A DNA stretch of 57,861 nt from a virus, in the IMG/VR virus record IMGVR_UViG_3300048996_000092, positions 1-57,861 of that record. One strand, given 5' to 3'. How positions within the stretch are numbered: position 1 is the first letter of the stretch; the number at the start of each line of letters is the position of its first letter. Made by a program: the position numbers and the translations under genes. Of this stretch, positions 1 to 8,172 are shown piece after piece. The notes beneath the pieces were generated by a model that saw only the letters and a list, made by a program, of their open reading frames with translations, had not been told where the DNA came from and searched no databases.

Positions 1-1
1 C

Positions 2-820
2 GCCGCCATTCCGCGTCCAAAGGATGGCGCTGCTGGTGTTGACGGGGTGGATGGCCGCGACGGTGTGGATGGCAAGTCGGTTTCTCTGGACGACGTTCGC
101 CCGCTCGTTGCTGAGGCGGTTGACGCGATTCCGCGGCCCAAGGACGGAGCTGACGGCAAGGACGGCGCAGATGGCCGTGACGGCCTTGACGGGAAGTCCG
201 TGTCACCTGAGGACATGCAGCGGCTGATTGCTACGGAAGTCAGCCGACTACCCGCCCCAAAGGATGGGGCGCCGGGCCTTGATGGCCGCGACGGTGTGGA
301 TGGTGTCAACGGAAAAGACGGCGCCAACGGCACGTCGGTAACTCTGCAGGAGGTGCGCGGCTTTCTGGAAGCGGAACTGGCGCGCTGGGAACTGGACATG
401 GAGCGCCGCGGCTTCGAAGTCATTCAGCGGGCCTTGGACCGAATCGAAAAGCCCAAGGATGGCGCGCCCGGCAAAGACGGCAAAGACGGCAGAGACGCGC
501 TGGATCTTGAACACTTCGACGTCGTCAAGAGCGAAGACGGCCGCACACTGACTTTCGTGCTAACGCGCGGCGATGATCGAGCCGAAAAGGCCGTCGTGCT
601 CGACAGCCCCGTTTACCGCGGAATCTGGAAGCCCGCTTCATACAAACGCGGCGACTGGGTGACGTTCGGCGGATCAATCTTTGCCGCGACACGTGACACC
701 GATTCCAAACCGGAGACCAACGACAGCTGGAAACTGTGCATCAAGCGCGGCCGTGATGGAAAAGACGCCACGCCGCGTGACCCGCAGGTACCGCGTCGCG
801 TCGTAGTCGGGGGGCGCTGA
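2..820 (+). CDS. Collagen-like virion protein, 5' end cut by the window
   Basis: The frame is open from base 2, so the start lies outside the window. The protein holds three or more Gly-X-Y blocks of the KDG/RDG/VDG type, separated by roughly 25-residue helical spacers that each begin GKSVS or GTSV, so the whole unit repeats. The last 90 residues leave the repeat and look like a small beta-rich module (YRGIWKPASYKRGDWV, then a Trp-rich stretch ending DSWKLCIKRG) of the kind seen in phage structural proteins with a carbohydrate-binding look. It sits directly before head-tail connector genes, where collagen-like head or neck decoration proteins occur in HK97-like phages. Virion location is inferred; it overlaps the next gene by one base (TGATG). 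Confidence 0.75.
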   Translation, partial: AAIPRPKDGAAGVDGVDGRDGVDGKSVSLDDVRPLVAEAVDAIPRPKDGADGKDGADGRDGLDGKSVSPEDMQRLIATEVSRLPAPKDGAPGLDGRDGVDGVNGKDGANGTSVTLQEVRGFLEAELARWELDMERRGFEVIQRALDRIEKPKDGAPGKDGKDGRDALDLEHFDVVKSEDGRTLTFVLTRGDDRAEKAVVLDSPVYRGIWKPASYKRGDWVTFGGSIFAATRDTDSKPETNDSWKLCIKRGRDGKDATPRDPQVPRRVVVGGR

Positions 821-1152
821 TGGTCATGCTCGTTGAGTTGGCACAAGTGAAGGCGCGTCTACGGTTCGACCACGAGGAGGAGGACGCGGATATTGAATTC
901 GCCATCAAGAGCGCGTCCGCGGCGGTTATGAACTATCTCAAGCTTGATCACGACTTCTACACGGATTCGTTCAATTCCTCGGGCGAAGTCTCAACCAATG
1001 TTCCGGAGGAAGTGGCCCAGGCCGTGATTACGCTCGTCGGCATTTGGAAGCGCGATCCAGCCGGAGCGGAAATGAGGGATTGGGAAATGGGCTACCTGCC
1101 GCGCCCGGTCATGGCAATCCTGTACCCGTTGCGCGATCCGGCGATGCAATGA
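820..1152 (+). CDS. Head-tail connector protein, HK97 gp6 family
   Basis: This 110-residue, mostly helical protein has the hallmarks of the gp6-like connector: an N-terminal LAQVKARLRFDHEEED segment, a helix with SASAAVMNYL, a middle VPEEVAQAVITLVG helix and a Pro-rich end (GYLPRPVMAILYPLRDP). In HK97-type phages gp6 forms a ring on the portal that starts the neck. The start overlaps the upstream stop, and a second in-frame ATG lies two codons on. It is followed by a small membrane protein and then the head closure gene. Confidence 0.8.
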   Translation: MVMLVELAQVKARLRFDHEEEDADIEFAIKSASAAVMNYLKLDHDFYTDSFNSSGEVSTNVPEEVAQAVITLVGIWKRDPAGAEMRDWEMGYLPRPVMAILYPLRDPAMQ

Positions 1153-1460
1153 ACGCCGCGTGCCTGGAAGTCATGGCGAGCATTGGTGTGATCGCCACCA
1201 TCATGACGTTCGTCGCGATCGCGGTGTACTTTGTGGACAAGTTCCAGACCGACGACAACGGCACTGGCGTCAAAGACATGCCGCGGGCACTCGGCGTTGC
1301 CAAACCGGGCGACGTAGTAATCCTCGAGGTTCCTGGCGCGGTGTCTGTCGAAGCGCACCAGCGCTACATGCAAGCCCTGGACGCCATGAACACCGGCGTC
1401 AAGTTTGTACTTCTGAGTGATGGCGTGCGCCTTGCGCGCGTGGGATCGGATGAGCCTTGA
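1149..1460 (+). CDS. Small membrane-anchored protein in the head-tail cluster
   Basis: The start ATG overlaps the upstream TGA. The 103-residue product has one clear membrane segment near residues 8-27 (MASIGVIATIMTFVAIAVYF), then a soluble tail of about 75 residues with a PGDVVILEVPG strand motif. No family is recognised. A membrane protein between the connector and head-closure genes is not a standard neck component; an inner-membrane role during infection or assembly is possible but unproven. Confidence 0.6.
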   Translation: MNAACLEVMASIGVIATIMTFVAIAVYFVDKFQTDDNGTGVKDMPRALGVAKPGDVVILEVPGAVSVEAHQRYMQALDAMNTGVKFVLLSDGVRLARVGSDEP

Positions 1461-1794
1461 CCCTGGCCGCCTGCGCCATCGCGTCACAATTCAAAGGCCC
1501 GTCACAGTTCAGAATGTCACCACCGGAGAACTCAGTACGTCCTGGGCGACCGTAGTCGCCAACATTGCAGCGGCCATCGAACCACTGAGTGTCCGCGAGT
1601 TCATCGCCGCGCAGGGAATGCAAAGTGAGATCACGGCAAGGATTGTCATTCGATATCGCGCCGGCCTCACGGCGGAAATGCGGATCGTTCACGGATCGAG
1701 GGTCTACAACCCGCAAGGCTGGCTGGCAGATGCAGACAGCGGGCTGGAGTACCTGACGGCGCCGTGCTCTGAGGGTGTGAACGACGGCCAATGA
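1450..1794 (+). CDS. Phage head closure / head-tail adaptor protein
   Basis: The 114-residue protein matches the head-tail joining family (Phage_head_tail, HK97 gp7 / SPP1 gp16 type): it opens with LDPGRLRHRVTIQRP, continues with a SWATVVANIAAAIEPL strand pair, the conserved ARIVIRYRAGL and MRIVHGSRVYNPQGW stretch, and is the usual length. This protein closes the head after packaging and joins the connector to the tail. The start overlaps the previous gene by 11 bases. In related phages the next genes would be gp10-like and DUF3168 tail completion genes; here those come 5 kb later, after the glycan cassette. Confidence 0.82.
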   Translation: MSLDPGRLRHRVTIQRPVTVQNVTTGELSTSWATVVANIAAAIEPLSVREFIAAQGMQSEITARIVIRYRAGLTAEMRIVHGSRVYNPQGWLADADSGLEYLTAPCSEGVNDGQ

Positions 1795-2897
1795 GCACGT
1801 TCGCGGTGCTCGGCACCGGCCCTTCCATGAGTCAGGGGCTAGCCGACCTCGTACGAGACAAGTGCCGCGTTGTTGCCGTCTCCGACTCATACAAGCTGGC
1901 GCCATGGGCGGACGCCTTGGTCAGTAACGACCGTGCGTGGTGGAAGCAGCATCCCGAAGCCATGAAGTTCGCCGGCAGGAAGTTCGCGGGCGCGAAGTTG
2001 AGCGGCACCGAATACCTGATGGCCACTGGCATCTATCGAGCTGGGTCCAACAGCGGCCTGCAAGGACTGCGCGTCGCGGAAATGCTGGGGGCGACCCGCA
2101 TTCTGTTGCTGGGCTTCGACATGCGCGGCTCGCACTTCTTTGGTGAACACCCCTCGCCCCTGCGAAACACCACAGCAAAACGGTTCGCCGCGCACATCGC
2201 GCAGTTCAAGGGATGGTACGGAACGAAGGTGATCAACTGCACGCCGGGGTCGGCCCTCACGGCTTTCCCCATGATGGACATTCGTGAGGCACTGAGCCTG
2301 AAGTCAGATTCGGCGGGAGGCAAACGCGCGGCTGAAACAAAGGCTGCGACTGCGCCGGTATGCCGCCCCTCTTCGACCGATTCGGCGCTGGTCTCAGAAA
2401 GACACGCGCGGCTGTATCGCGACTACTACGCGCAAAGACACATCGAGCCGCGCCCGAGTGGCTGGCTGGATCGGGTCGAGCAACTAGCATCGAGCCTGGA
2501 GGCGGCAAGCATCATTGACTACGGATGCGGCGCGGCCCGCGGCATATCGCGATTCTCCAGGTTCACCGTAGTTGATTACGATCCTGGACTCCCACAGTGC
2601 GCGGCCATTCCTCAGCCCGCGGACCTCGTGGTCAGCATTCACGCGCTTGAACACGTTGAGCCCAACTGCGTGGATACGGTGATCGACCACATGTTGGCGC
2701 TCGCCAGGAAAGCCGTGCTCATCACGGTTTCCTGTGAGCCATCAACCAAGAAATTGCCAGATGGTTCGCCATGGCATTGCTTTGTCCAAAGCGCGGACTG
2801 GTGGCGGCGCCGTCTTTCGTCCTTCGAACCGCAACCCGTATTGAAGGATCGCATTGGCGCGGAATACGCGGCGATCTACAGGCACAAACCACAATGA
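1791..2897 (+). CDS. Fused glycosyltransferase-like (N) and SAM methyltransferase (C) protein
   Basis: The 368-residue protein has two parts. Residues 1-165 open with FAVLGTGPSMSQG, contain VVAVSDSYKLAPWADALVSND and SGLQGLRVAEMLGATRILLLG, and end near residue 165; this resembles phage GT29/MptE-like (DUF115-like) sugar-transfer domains. Residues about 205-365 form a class I methyltransferase: SIIDYGCGAARG is motif I, and DLVVSIHALEHVEP is the segment after motif II. A polar linker joins the parts. The start overlaps the head-closure gene by four bases (ATGA). It is the first gene of the glycan cassette; the exact substrates are unknown. Confidence 0.72.
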   Translation: MSTFAVLGTGPSMSQGLADLVRDKCRVVAVSDSYKLAPWADALVSNDRAWWKQHPEAMKFAGRKFAGAKLSGTEYLMATGIYRAGSNSGLQGLRVAEMLGATRILLLGFDMRGSHFFGEHPSPLRNTTAKRFAAHIAQFKGWYGTKVINCTPGSALTAFPMMDIREALSLKSDSAGGKRAAETKAATAPVCRPSSTDSALVSERHARLYRDYYAQRHIEPRPSGWLDRVEQLASSLEAASIIDYGCGAARGISRFSRFTVVDYDPGLPQCAAIPQPADLVVSIHALEHVEPNCVDTVIDHMLALARKAVLITVSCEPSTKKLPDGSPWHCFVQSADWWRRRLSSFEPQPVLKDRIGAEYAAIYRHKPQ

Positions 2898-3883
2898 CGC
2901 AATTCAAGAACCGCACCGTGCTGGTCACCGGCGCGGGCGGCTCGATTGGCACTCACTTGTGCCGAATCATTGTCAGTCAGAACGCCCGTGAACTACGGCT
3001 GCTGAGTGTTAGCGAAAACGCGCTGTACAACGTCGAGCGCTCGTTGCGCCGCGAGTACCAGAAATACCGCGATACGAAGTTGGTGCCGATCCTGGGAAGC
3101 GCCTGCGACGATCAGCTGTTGCACGAATCCCTGGCAGACGTGGATGTGATCATTCACGCCGCGGCTCACAAGCATGTGCCGCTGTGTGAGGCCAATCCAT
3201 TTGAGGCGATCACCAACAACGTTGGCAGCGCGTGGACTCTCATGTGGGCGGCCTTCCGCGCTCGCGTGCCGCAGCTGTGCGTCATTTCAACCGACAAGGC
3301 GGTGAACGCGAAGTCTGTGATGGGCGCGACCAAGCGTCTGTCGGAGATCATGCTGCAGGACGTTCCGCGGGCTGACGTGTTCACTGACTGCTTCGTGGTC
3401 AGGTTCGGCAACGTCATGGACTCGGCGGGATCTGTACTGCCGCTGTGGCGCGAACAGTTAGCCGCGGGTGAGCCCATCACGCTGACGCATGAACTGTGCG
3501 AGCGTTATTTCATGTCCATCGAGCAGGCCGCCGGCTTGGTGTGTGACGTGGTCGCCCTTAAGCCACGTGGTGGCACATATGTGCTGGATATGGGCAAGCC
3601 GGTGAGCCTGAAGAGTCTCGCCGAGCAGATGCTGAAATCGGCGCGCAGTGCGATGCCAATTCAAATCATTGGCCTACGCCCAGGTGAAAAGCTGACCGAG
3701 GAATTGCACTTCGGTGGGGAGCTTCACCAAACCGCCGTTGCGAAGGTTTTCCGCGTTCAGGAGACCAACCATCGGCCGCGGGTTACGCGGGATGACATTG
3801 AAAACCTGCTGACGCTATCAGCGCTTCGAAGCCCGCAAGCATTGCCACTGCTGTGGCGTTTGATAGGTGGTCAGCATGGCTGA
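2894..3883 (+). CDS. Nucleotide-sugar 4,6-dehydratase, FlaA1/PseB/CapD-like
   Basis: The 329-residue protein is a short-chain dehydrogenase fold enzyme: GAGGSIG at residues 13-19 binds NAD(P), IIHAAAHKHVPLCE follows, and the active-site stretch STDKAVN...VMGATKR puts Met143 where other SDRs carry Tyr, before Lys147. That S/T-M-K arrangement is typical of the UDP-GlcNAc 4,6-dehydratase group (FlaA1, PseB, CapD). GLRPGEKLTEEL near the C terminus is also characteristic. The expected reaction is conversion of a UDP-HexNAc to its 4-keto-6-deoxy form, the first step to modified deoxy-sugars. ATG start overlaps the upstream TGA. No aminotransferase is encoded nearby, so the product may feed a host pathway. 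Confidence 0.85.
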   Translation: MTQFKNRTVLVTGAGGSIGTHLCRIIVSQNARELRLLSVSENALYNVERSLRREYQKYRDTKLVPILGSACDDQLLHESLADVDVIIHAAAHKHVPLCEANPFEAITNNVGSAWTLMWAAFRARVPQLCVISTDKAVNAKSVMGATKRLSEIMLQDVPRADVFTDCFVVRFGNVMDSAGSVLPLWREQLAAGEPITLTHELCERYFMSIEQAAGLVCDVVALKPRGGTYVLDMGKPVSLKSLAEQMLKSARSAMPIQIIGLRPGEKLTEELHFGGELHQTAVAKVFRVQETNHRPRVTRDDIENLLTLSALRSPQALPLLWRLIGGQHG

Positions 3884-4580
3884 GGCATTCAAGGTTGACC
3901 CGGCATGGACGGACAAGGATTCCAAGGTGGAGGAATTTCGGCAGCTGTACGAGACGCGCGAGTTCATGGATGCCTACGCGGCGCACACGGATATCAGATT
4001 GAAGGCCGACCCGAAGAGCGCCATCGGCCGTAGTGATGAGTGGGAATCTCACGGCGCGATGCAGTTGAAGTTTTTGAGACGCCGCGGCATGAAGCCATCG
4101 AGCAGGTTGCTGGACATAGGGTGTGGCCCTGGGCGCGCAGCGCGGCACTTGGTGCCGTACTTGGATAGCTGCAACTACATCGGCGTTGATATATCGGCGG
4201 CGTGCCTTGAGCACGCGAACGCCCTGGCCCGCGGGGAGGGGTGGGAGGACAAGTGGCCGACGTTCATTCGCAACGGCGACCTGGACATCGACGCGCCACC
4301 GGCATTTGACTTCATGTGGGCGCATTCCGTGTTCACGCATCTGCCCGCAGCGCAGATTGAAGTCATGGTTTCCAATGCGGCGCCGCGGTTGAAGAGCGAC
4401 GGGCAGCTGCTGTTCACGTACAAGCACAGCGATCAACCGGAACGGGTGGGGCTGAAGCAGTTCAAGTATCCGTTCGCCGTGTTCGAGGAGATCGCGATAC
4501 GCCACGGGCTACTGGCGACATTGTTGGATGTGCGTTGGCCGGCGAAGCAACGTACCGGCCTCATGGCGAAGCCGCTATGA
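3876..4580 (+). CDS. Class I SAM-dependent methyltransferase
   Basis: The 234-residue protein has motif I LLDIGCGPGRAARHL at about residues 78-92, an acidic end of strand 2 in YIGVDIS, and FDFMWAHSVFTHL as the post-motif segment common in sugar or small-molecule methyltransferases. The substrate is unknown; in this cassette a sugar O- or N-methyltransferase is likely. The chosen ATG overlaps the dehydratase by eight bases; a GTG nine bases earlier is possible. It is separate from the methyltransferase domain of the 1791-2897 gene, so the cassette has two. Confidence 0.8.
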   Translation: MAEAFKVDPAWTDKDSKVEEFRQLYETREFMDAYAAHTDIRLKADPKSAIGRSDEWESHGAMQLKFLRRRGMKPSSRLLDIGCGPGRAARHLVPYLDSCNYIGVDISAACLEHANALARGEGWEDKWPTFIRNGDLDIDAPPAFDFMWAHSVFTHLPAAQIEVMVSNAAPRLKSDGQLLFTYKHSDQPERVGLKQFKYPFAVFEEIAIRHGLLATLLDVRWPAKQRTGLMAKPL

Positions 4581-5329
4581 CACTGACCGATGTGACCCTG
4601 GTCGTGCCGTTCTATCGAAACGGAGCAATGCTGGCGCGTCAAATCGCAGAGTGGGAGTTGTATCCGCCGGGCGTTCAGGTCCTGGTCGTTGACGACGGAA
4701 GCCCAGACCCGGCGCGGCCCATCATTGAGCAACACGCGTCCGCCAGTCTGCGCGAGCGGTTGTCGCTGCTACGAATCAAAATCGACATTCCATGGAATCG
4801 CGAAGAGGCGCGCAACCTGGGGACCCTGCAAGCGCGCACAGACTGGGTGATTCACGTGGACATTGATCACGTGTTGCCGCGCGCCTCGGCGAGCGCGCTA
4901 TTTGAATTCCAACCAAAGCCGCGGCACTGGTATCGGTTTCCGCGGTGGCGAAACGGCAAGGCCGACGAGACACGGAGGAAGGACGCCATTCCAGACGACT
5001 GCGAGTTCGGCCGCATACACGAGCACGTTGACAGCTACCTGATAGGCGCGGACCTGTACGCGGAAGTGGGCGGTTACGACTTGCGATTTTCCGGGTGTCT
5101 CGGCGGCGGCAGTGACTTTCTGAAGCGCCTCTCCGCAATCTCACCGCCACAAATGATGCCGGACCCCGTGTGCCTGCACGTGTACACCCGCGGCGTAGTC
5201 AAGGACGCATCGGACTGGTGCTTGAGTCGCGATACAACGGAAGGCAAACGCCGCGCGCGCGCCAAGCGTCTGAGCGGACAGCCATACAAGAAGTGCGAAG
5301 TTCGGTCGGCATGGGAGCGTGTGCTTTGA
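4577..5329 (+). CDS. Family 2-type (GT-A) glycosyltransferase
   Basis: The 250-residue protein has the GT-A signature: TLVVPFYRNG at the N terminus, VLVVDDGSPD near residues 36-45 (nucleotide-binding Asp pair), the ARNLG helix, and a DxD-type metal site in VIHVDIDHVL (residues 91-100). The C-terminal half (GGYDLRFSGCLGGGSDFLKRL) matches the acceptor end of GT2 enzymes related to chondroitin-synthase-like transferases. It should move a sugar from a nucleotide donor in the cytoplasm. ATGA coupling to the methyltransferase upstream. Confidence 0.85.
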   Translation: MTLTDVTLVVPFYRNGAMLARQIAEWELYPPGVQVLVVDDGSPDPARPIIEQHASASLRERLSLLRIKIDIPWNREEARNLGTLQARTDWVIHVDIDHVLPRASASALFEFQPKPRHWYRFPRWRNGKADETRRKDAIPDDCEFGRIHEHVDSYLIGADLYAEVGGYDLRFSGCLGGGSDFLKRLSAISPPQMMPDPVCLHVYTRGVVKDASDWCLSRDTTEGKRRARAKRLSGQPYKKCEVRSAWERVL

Positions 5330-5979
5330 GTGAGTACCCGAAATGTCTTGGTGAGCATGAAACGATCCGCATGGCCAACACTGGTCGAAGTCTTTCGCGC
5401 CTGGGCGACGGCGAAATCAAGATTGCGTTCGGCCACGGGATTGGCCGCGAGCCACGTAATCGCAAACTCACGGAGGAGATTCGGTCGATTATTTTCAAGC
5501 CTGCGCGCGGCCTGTTGGTCGGAATTCCGACAATGGACCCGAATGGCTGTCGCTTCTGGAATTGGTCGCGGCACATTCAAAGATACGCCAACCTTCTCCC
5601 ATCAGACGTGCTGTTCTATTCCGCGTTCGTCGCGCGTCCCGACTGCGCGCAGTGGATCGACAACAAAGAGTACGTTGCCGGCGTCGCCGCGCTGTGGAAG
5701 GACAAGCGCGTCACCGTTGTCGCCGAAGCCAACGGCTCGATGATCAAGGCAGTGGAGTACGGCGCACGGGAGATCATTCACGTCGAATGCCCAGTTCGCG
5801 AGGCGTACGCGGTCATTGACCAGCTGGAGGCTGACGTTGTGAAGAGCAAGCCGGAAATCACCATCATGGCGGCCGGCGCAACGGCAACCTGTCTTGCTAA
5901 CCGTCTCCAGCGCCGCGGAATGCATGCGATGGACCTTGGCACCGGCGGCAAGTTCTTCCAACGCTGGCTAGTCTCGTGA
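5326..5979 (+). CDS. GT-D fold glycosyltransferase (DUF1792 type)
   Basis: The protein has the RLGDGEI motif (Asp-Gly-Glu near residues 28-30) that supplies the DxE site of the GT-D fold, then GIPTMDPNGCRFWNW and, near the C terminus, ITIMAAGATATCLANRLQRRG and MDLGTGG, the order expected for this family. I place the start at TTG 5326 because GGGAG lies eight bases before it and it overlaps the upstream TGA; an in-frame ATG at 5311 would add five residues. It would extend a glycan built by its neighbours. Confidence 0.78.
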   Translation: MSEYPKCLGEHETIRMANTGRSLSRLGDGEIKIAFGHGIGREPRNRKLTEEIRSIIFKPARGLLVGIPTMDPNGCRFWNWSRHIQRYANLLPSDVLFYSAFVARPDCAQWIDNKEYVAGVAALWKDKRVTVVAEANGSMIKAVEYGAREIIHVECPVREAYAVIDQLEADVVKSKPEITIMAAGATATCLANRLQRRGMHAMDLGTGGKFFQRWLVS

Positions 5980-6755
5980 ACTTTGTCGTTTGGATCTGGA
6001 AAGGCAATCGGAAGTACGAGGCGGAACACGTCAACCATTTGTATCGGCAGTTGGACCGCGTGTGCCCCGGTCGATTCACGCTGACATGCGTAACAGATGA
6101 CACCAGCGGGTTCCACAGCAAAATCCGCGTAGTTGAGACGCCGCCTGCAGCCCGCGCTCTGCGCTACCTGCTGACACCTGAGAAGGCCAACTTCCCCAGC
6201 TGCTATCCGCGGCTGTGGATGTTCTCTGAGGAGGCGCGACTGCTTGGCGAGCGAGTGATGCTCATCGACGTGGACTTGGTATTTACGGCGGACCCGAGCC
6301 CGTTGTGGCAACGACATGAAGAGTTCGTCGGATGGCGACCAATGCGAACCTGGGGGCGAGAAACCCGGTTTGGCGGTGGCATCTATCTGCTGACAACGGG
6401 CACTCGAACCGACGTGTGGACGTCCTTCAAGGGCGCAGAGTCAATCAAGCTGGCGCGCGCCGCCGGCCTTCGCGGCAGCGATCAAGCTTGGCTGAGCTAT
6501 TGCCTCGCTTCCAAAGAGGCGATGTGGCCGCGCAATTCAGGAATCTACAGCGTGCGCGACCTGACCCACGAGCTGAAACGCGCACGTGTCGTGAAGCGCA
6601 CTAAGCCGCCCCTGAGCCTGCCGGCTGACGCGCTGATTGTTCAGTTCAACGGCCCGGACAAACCCTGGCACATCGACGCGCATTCGCGTCACGAATGGTT
6701 ACGTACTCACTTCATTCAACCATCCAATGGCAGCGCAATACGTCAAGGGGCTTGA
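5976..6755 (+). CDS. Putative glycosyltransferase with DxD motif
   Basis: The 259-residue product begins with a GTG that overlaps the upstream TGA. It opens with a Rossmann-like NFVVWIWKGNRKY and has RVMLIDVDLVFTADPSPLW around residues 93-110, where Asp98-x-Asp100 is the metal and nucleotide-sugar site of GT-A enzymes; WLSYCL and WPRNSGIYS follow. I cannot fix the CAZy family; GT8-like or phage-specific are the likeliest. It is the last cassette gene and overlaps the gp10-like tail gene by 29 bases, tying the cassette into late translation. Confidence 0.68.
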   Translation: MNFVVWIWKGNRKYEAEHVNHLYRQLDRVCPGRFTLTCVTDDTSGFHSKIRVVETPPAARALRYLLTPEKANFPSCYPRLWMFSEEARLLGERVMLIDVDLVFTADPSPLWQRHEEFVGWRPMRTWGRETRFGGGIYLLTTGTRTDVWTSFKGAESIKLARAAGLRGSDQAWLSYCLASKEAMWPRNSGIYSVRDLTHELKRARVVKRTKPPLSLPADALIVQFNGPDKPWHIDAHSRHEWLRTHFIQPSNGSAIRQGA

Positions 6756-7215
6756 CGGAATACTGGCAACGCTGAAGGCGCTGCCACCGCACATTGTTTC
6801 AAAGGCCGGCGGTCCGGTACGCGGCGCGCTCCGAAAGGGCGCTGTTGTATTTCAGAAAGCCTACCAAGAGAACATCCGCGCCATCATTGAGGAGCCCAAC
6901 AAAGACGGCAGCACTCCGGACACGTCAGGCACGTTGGTCAAGTCAGTGATCATCAGCCGCGGCAAGTATCGCGCGGGCTTTCAGGGCGAGACGTTCAAGG
7001 TGCGAATCAAGCGCGGCGTAAAGGCGCCGAACGGCCAGAGCGTCAACAAATACGCCGGTGTTCTGGAGTTTGGCTATGAGGGGGTGCCGGCGAAGGCGCC
7101 GATGCGCAAAGCATACGAAGCAAACAAGGCCGCGGCGCTCGCGGTGATTGTCAGTGAAATGAAGAAGCGCACCGATGCAGCTGCGCGTAAGGCTCGCAAA
7201 CAGGGGTTCAAATGA
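6727..7215 (+). CDS. Tail completion protein, HK97 gp10 family
   Basis: This 162-residue, basic protein fits the HK97-gp10_like family: an N-terminal GLDGILATLKALPPHI helix, a KGAVVFQKAYQENIR helix, the VKSVIISRGKY strand pair, YAGVLEFGYEG and a C-terminal Lys/Arg-rich helix. The family helps finish the tail-to-head joint. The ATG at 6727 is chosen because conserved sequence begins there. It resumes the standard neck-tail gene order after the glycan cassette. Confidence 0.82.
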   Translation: MAAQYVKGLDGILATLKALPPHIVSKAGGPVRGALRKGAVVFQKAYQENIRAIIEEPNKDGSTPDTSGTLVKSVIISRGKYRAGFQGETFKVRIKRGVKAPNGQSVNKYAGVLEFGYEGVPAKAPMRKAYEANKAAALAVIVSEMKKRTDAAARKARKQGFK

Positions 7216-7586
7216 CGCCATCAATCTTTGCGCTTGTGGCGGCGTCACCCGCATGTGTTGCGCTGATCGGTACGCCGCCGCTGATGCGGTTCTACTCATT
7301 CGCCGAGGCTCAGCAGCCTACCGCGCGGCCATACGCGGTGTGGCAAATGGTCACGTCGGTGCCGGCCAACTACCTCGGCCAACTGCCAGACACCGATGAC
7401 GCCCGTGTGCAGGTTGACGTTTACGCGGACAGCCAGGCCACCGCCAACGCGCTGGCCATTGCAGTTCGCGATGCCATAGAGCCGCACGCTCACATGATCA
7501 ACGCGTCAGACCGCGCACGCGACCCGGTGACGCGCTCATACGGTTACCTGATGGAGTTTGAATTCTTCACGCCGCGCGACACCTGA
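7212..7586 (+). CDS. Tail completion / terminator protein, DUF3168
   Basis: The 124-residue protein opens TPSIFALVAASPACVALIG, followed by YAVWQMVTSVPANYL, and the beta-strand ARVQVDVYADSQATANALA, then IRD-type helix AVRDAI, which together mark the DUF3168 tail-terminator group (HK97 gp11/lambda gpU fold). It would cap the tail tube and bind the neck. ATGA overlap with the gp10-like gene. A rho-independent terminator follows directly. Confidence 0.82.
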   Translation: MTPSIFALVAASPACVALIGTPPLMRFYSFAEAQQPTARPYAVWQMVTSVPANYLGQLPDTDDARVQVDVYADSQATANALAIAVRDAIEPHAHMINASDRARDPVTRSYGYLMEFEFFTPRDT

Positions 7587-7614
7587 CAACGTCGTGCCAC
7601 ACGATTGATCCACC

Positions 7615-7640
7615 AAACCCGGCCTAGCGCCGGGTTTTTT
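7615..7640 (+). terminator. Intrinsic terminator after the neck genes
   Basis: A perfect 9-bp stem (AAACCCGGC / GCCGGGTTT) with loop CTAGC is followed at once by a run of T. It lies between the DUF3168 gene and the tail tube gene, so it would lower or separate transcription of the glycan/neck genes from the highly expressed tail tube. Confidence 0.85.
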
Positions 7641-7668
7641 GTTTTCCGCCACAGAGGAACGAAGCACC

Positions 7669-8172
7669 ATGGCCCTCAAGACCGCTCGAACGAGCTTGTA
7701 TTTTGTAGACCCCAATCCGGATAACACGTCAGGGGCAGCGGTCGTCGCGGTCGGATGCGTGACGAACCTAACCGGAATCGAAGCCGGCCGCGACCAGCTG
7801 GAGAACACGTGCCTTGAAGACAGCGCACGCAGTTACGAGGCAGGTCTCGCAACCCCCGGCGCCGCCACGTTCACGATCAACTTCGACCCACAGGACGAGT
7901 CGCACCGGCGCGTATACGAGCTGTGGCAGTCCGGCGAAACGCTGCAGTGGGCGGTCGGCCTCTCTGATGGCCCGGCATTTCCCGCCGCGTTGATTCCGCC
8001 AGAAATCGACACAGACGAAACGGGCTTCAACCTTCCTGATACGCGCAGCTGGATCACGTTTGAGGGCTACATCGCCAACGTGCCGCTGGATCTTGCGCTG
8101 AACGCGCTCGTCACGGCCAGCGTGACGCTGCAGATCAGCGACTTCCCTGTCGTTACGCCGAGGATTCCATGA
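7669..8172 (+). CDS. Major tail (tube) protein
   Basis: The 167-residue product is of tail-tube length and follows the tail terminator gene. It starts MALKTARTSLYFVDP, has alternating beta strands (ATFTINFDPQDESHRRVYELWQSGE, read as strand-helix) and the ending VTASVTLQISDFPVV typical of tube monomers with a beta-sandwich. GAGG lies upstream of the ATG. It polymerises around the tape measure. The gene stands alone between a terminator and the chaperone genes, consistent with high expression. Confidence 0.78.
   Translation: MALKTARTSLYFVDPNPDNTSGAAVVAVGCVTNLTGIEAGRDQLENTCLEDSARSYEAGLATPGAATFTINFDPQDESHRRVYELWQSGETLQWAVGLSDGPAFPAALIPPEIDTDETGFNLPDTRSWITFEGYIANVPLDLALNALVTASVTLQISDFPVVTPRIP

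Noticed and set aside
24-227. Open frame in the collagen-like region
   Set aside because: It is a shadow of the repeat-bearing gene; the sense frame is clear from base 2.
1092-1905. Long - strand frames across the head-tail genes
   Set aside because: They lie opposite well-recognised neck genes and have no ribosome site or recognised domain; high GC content makes such frames common.
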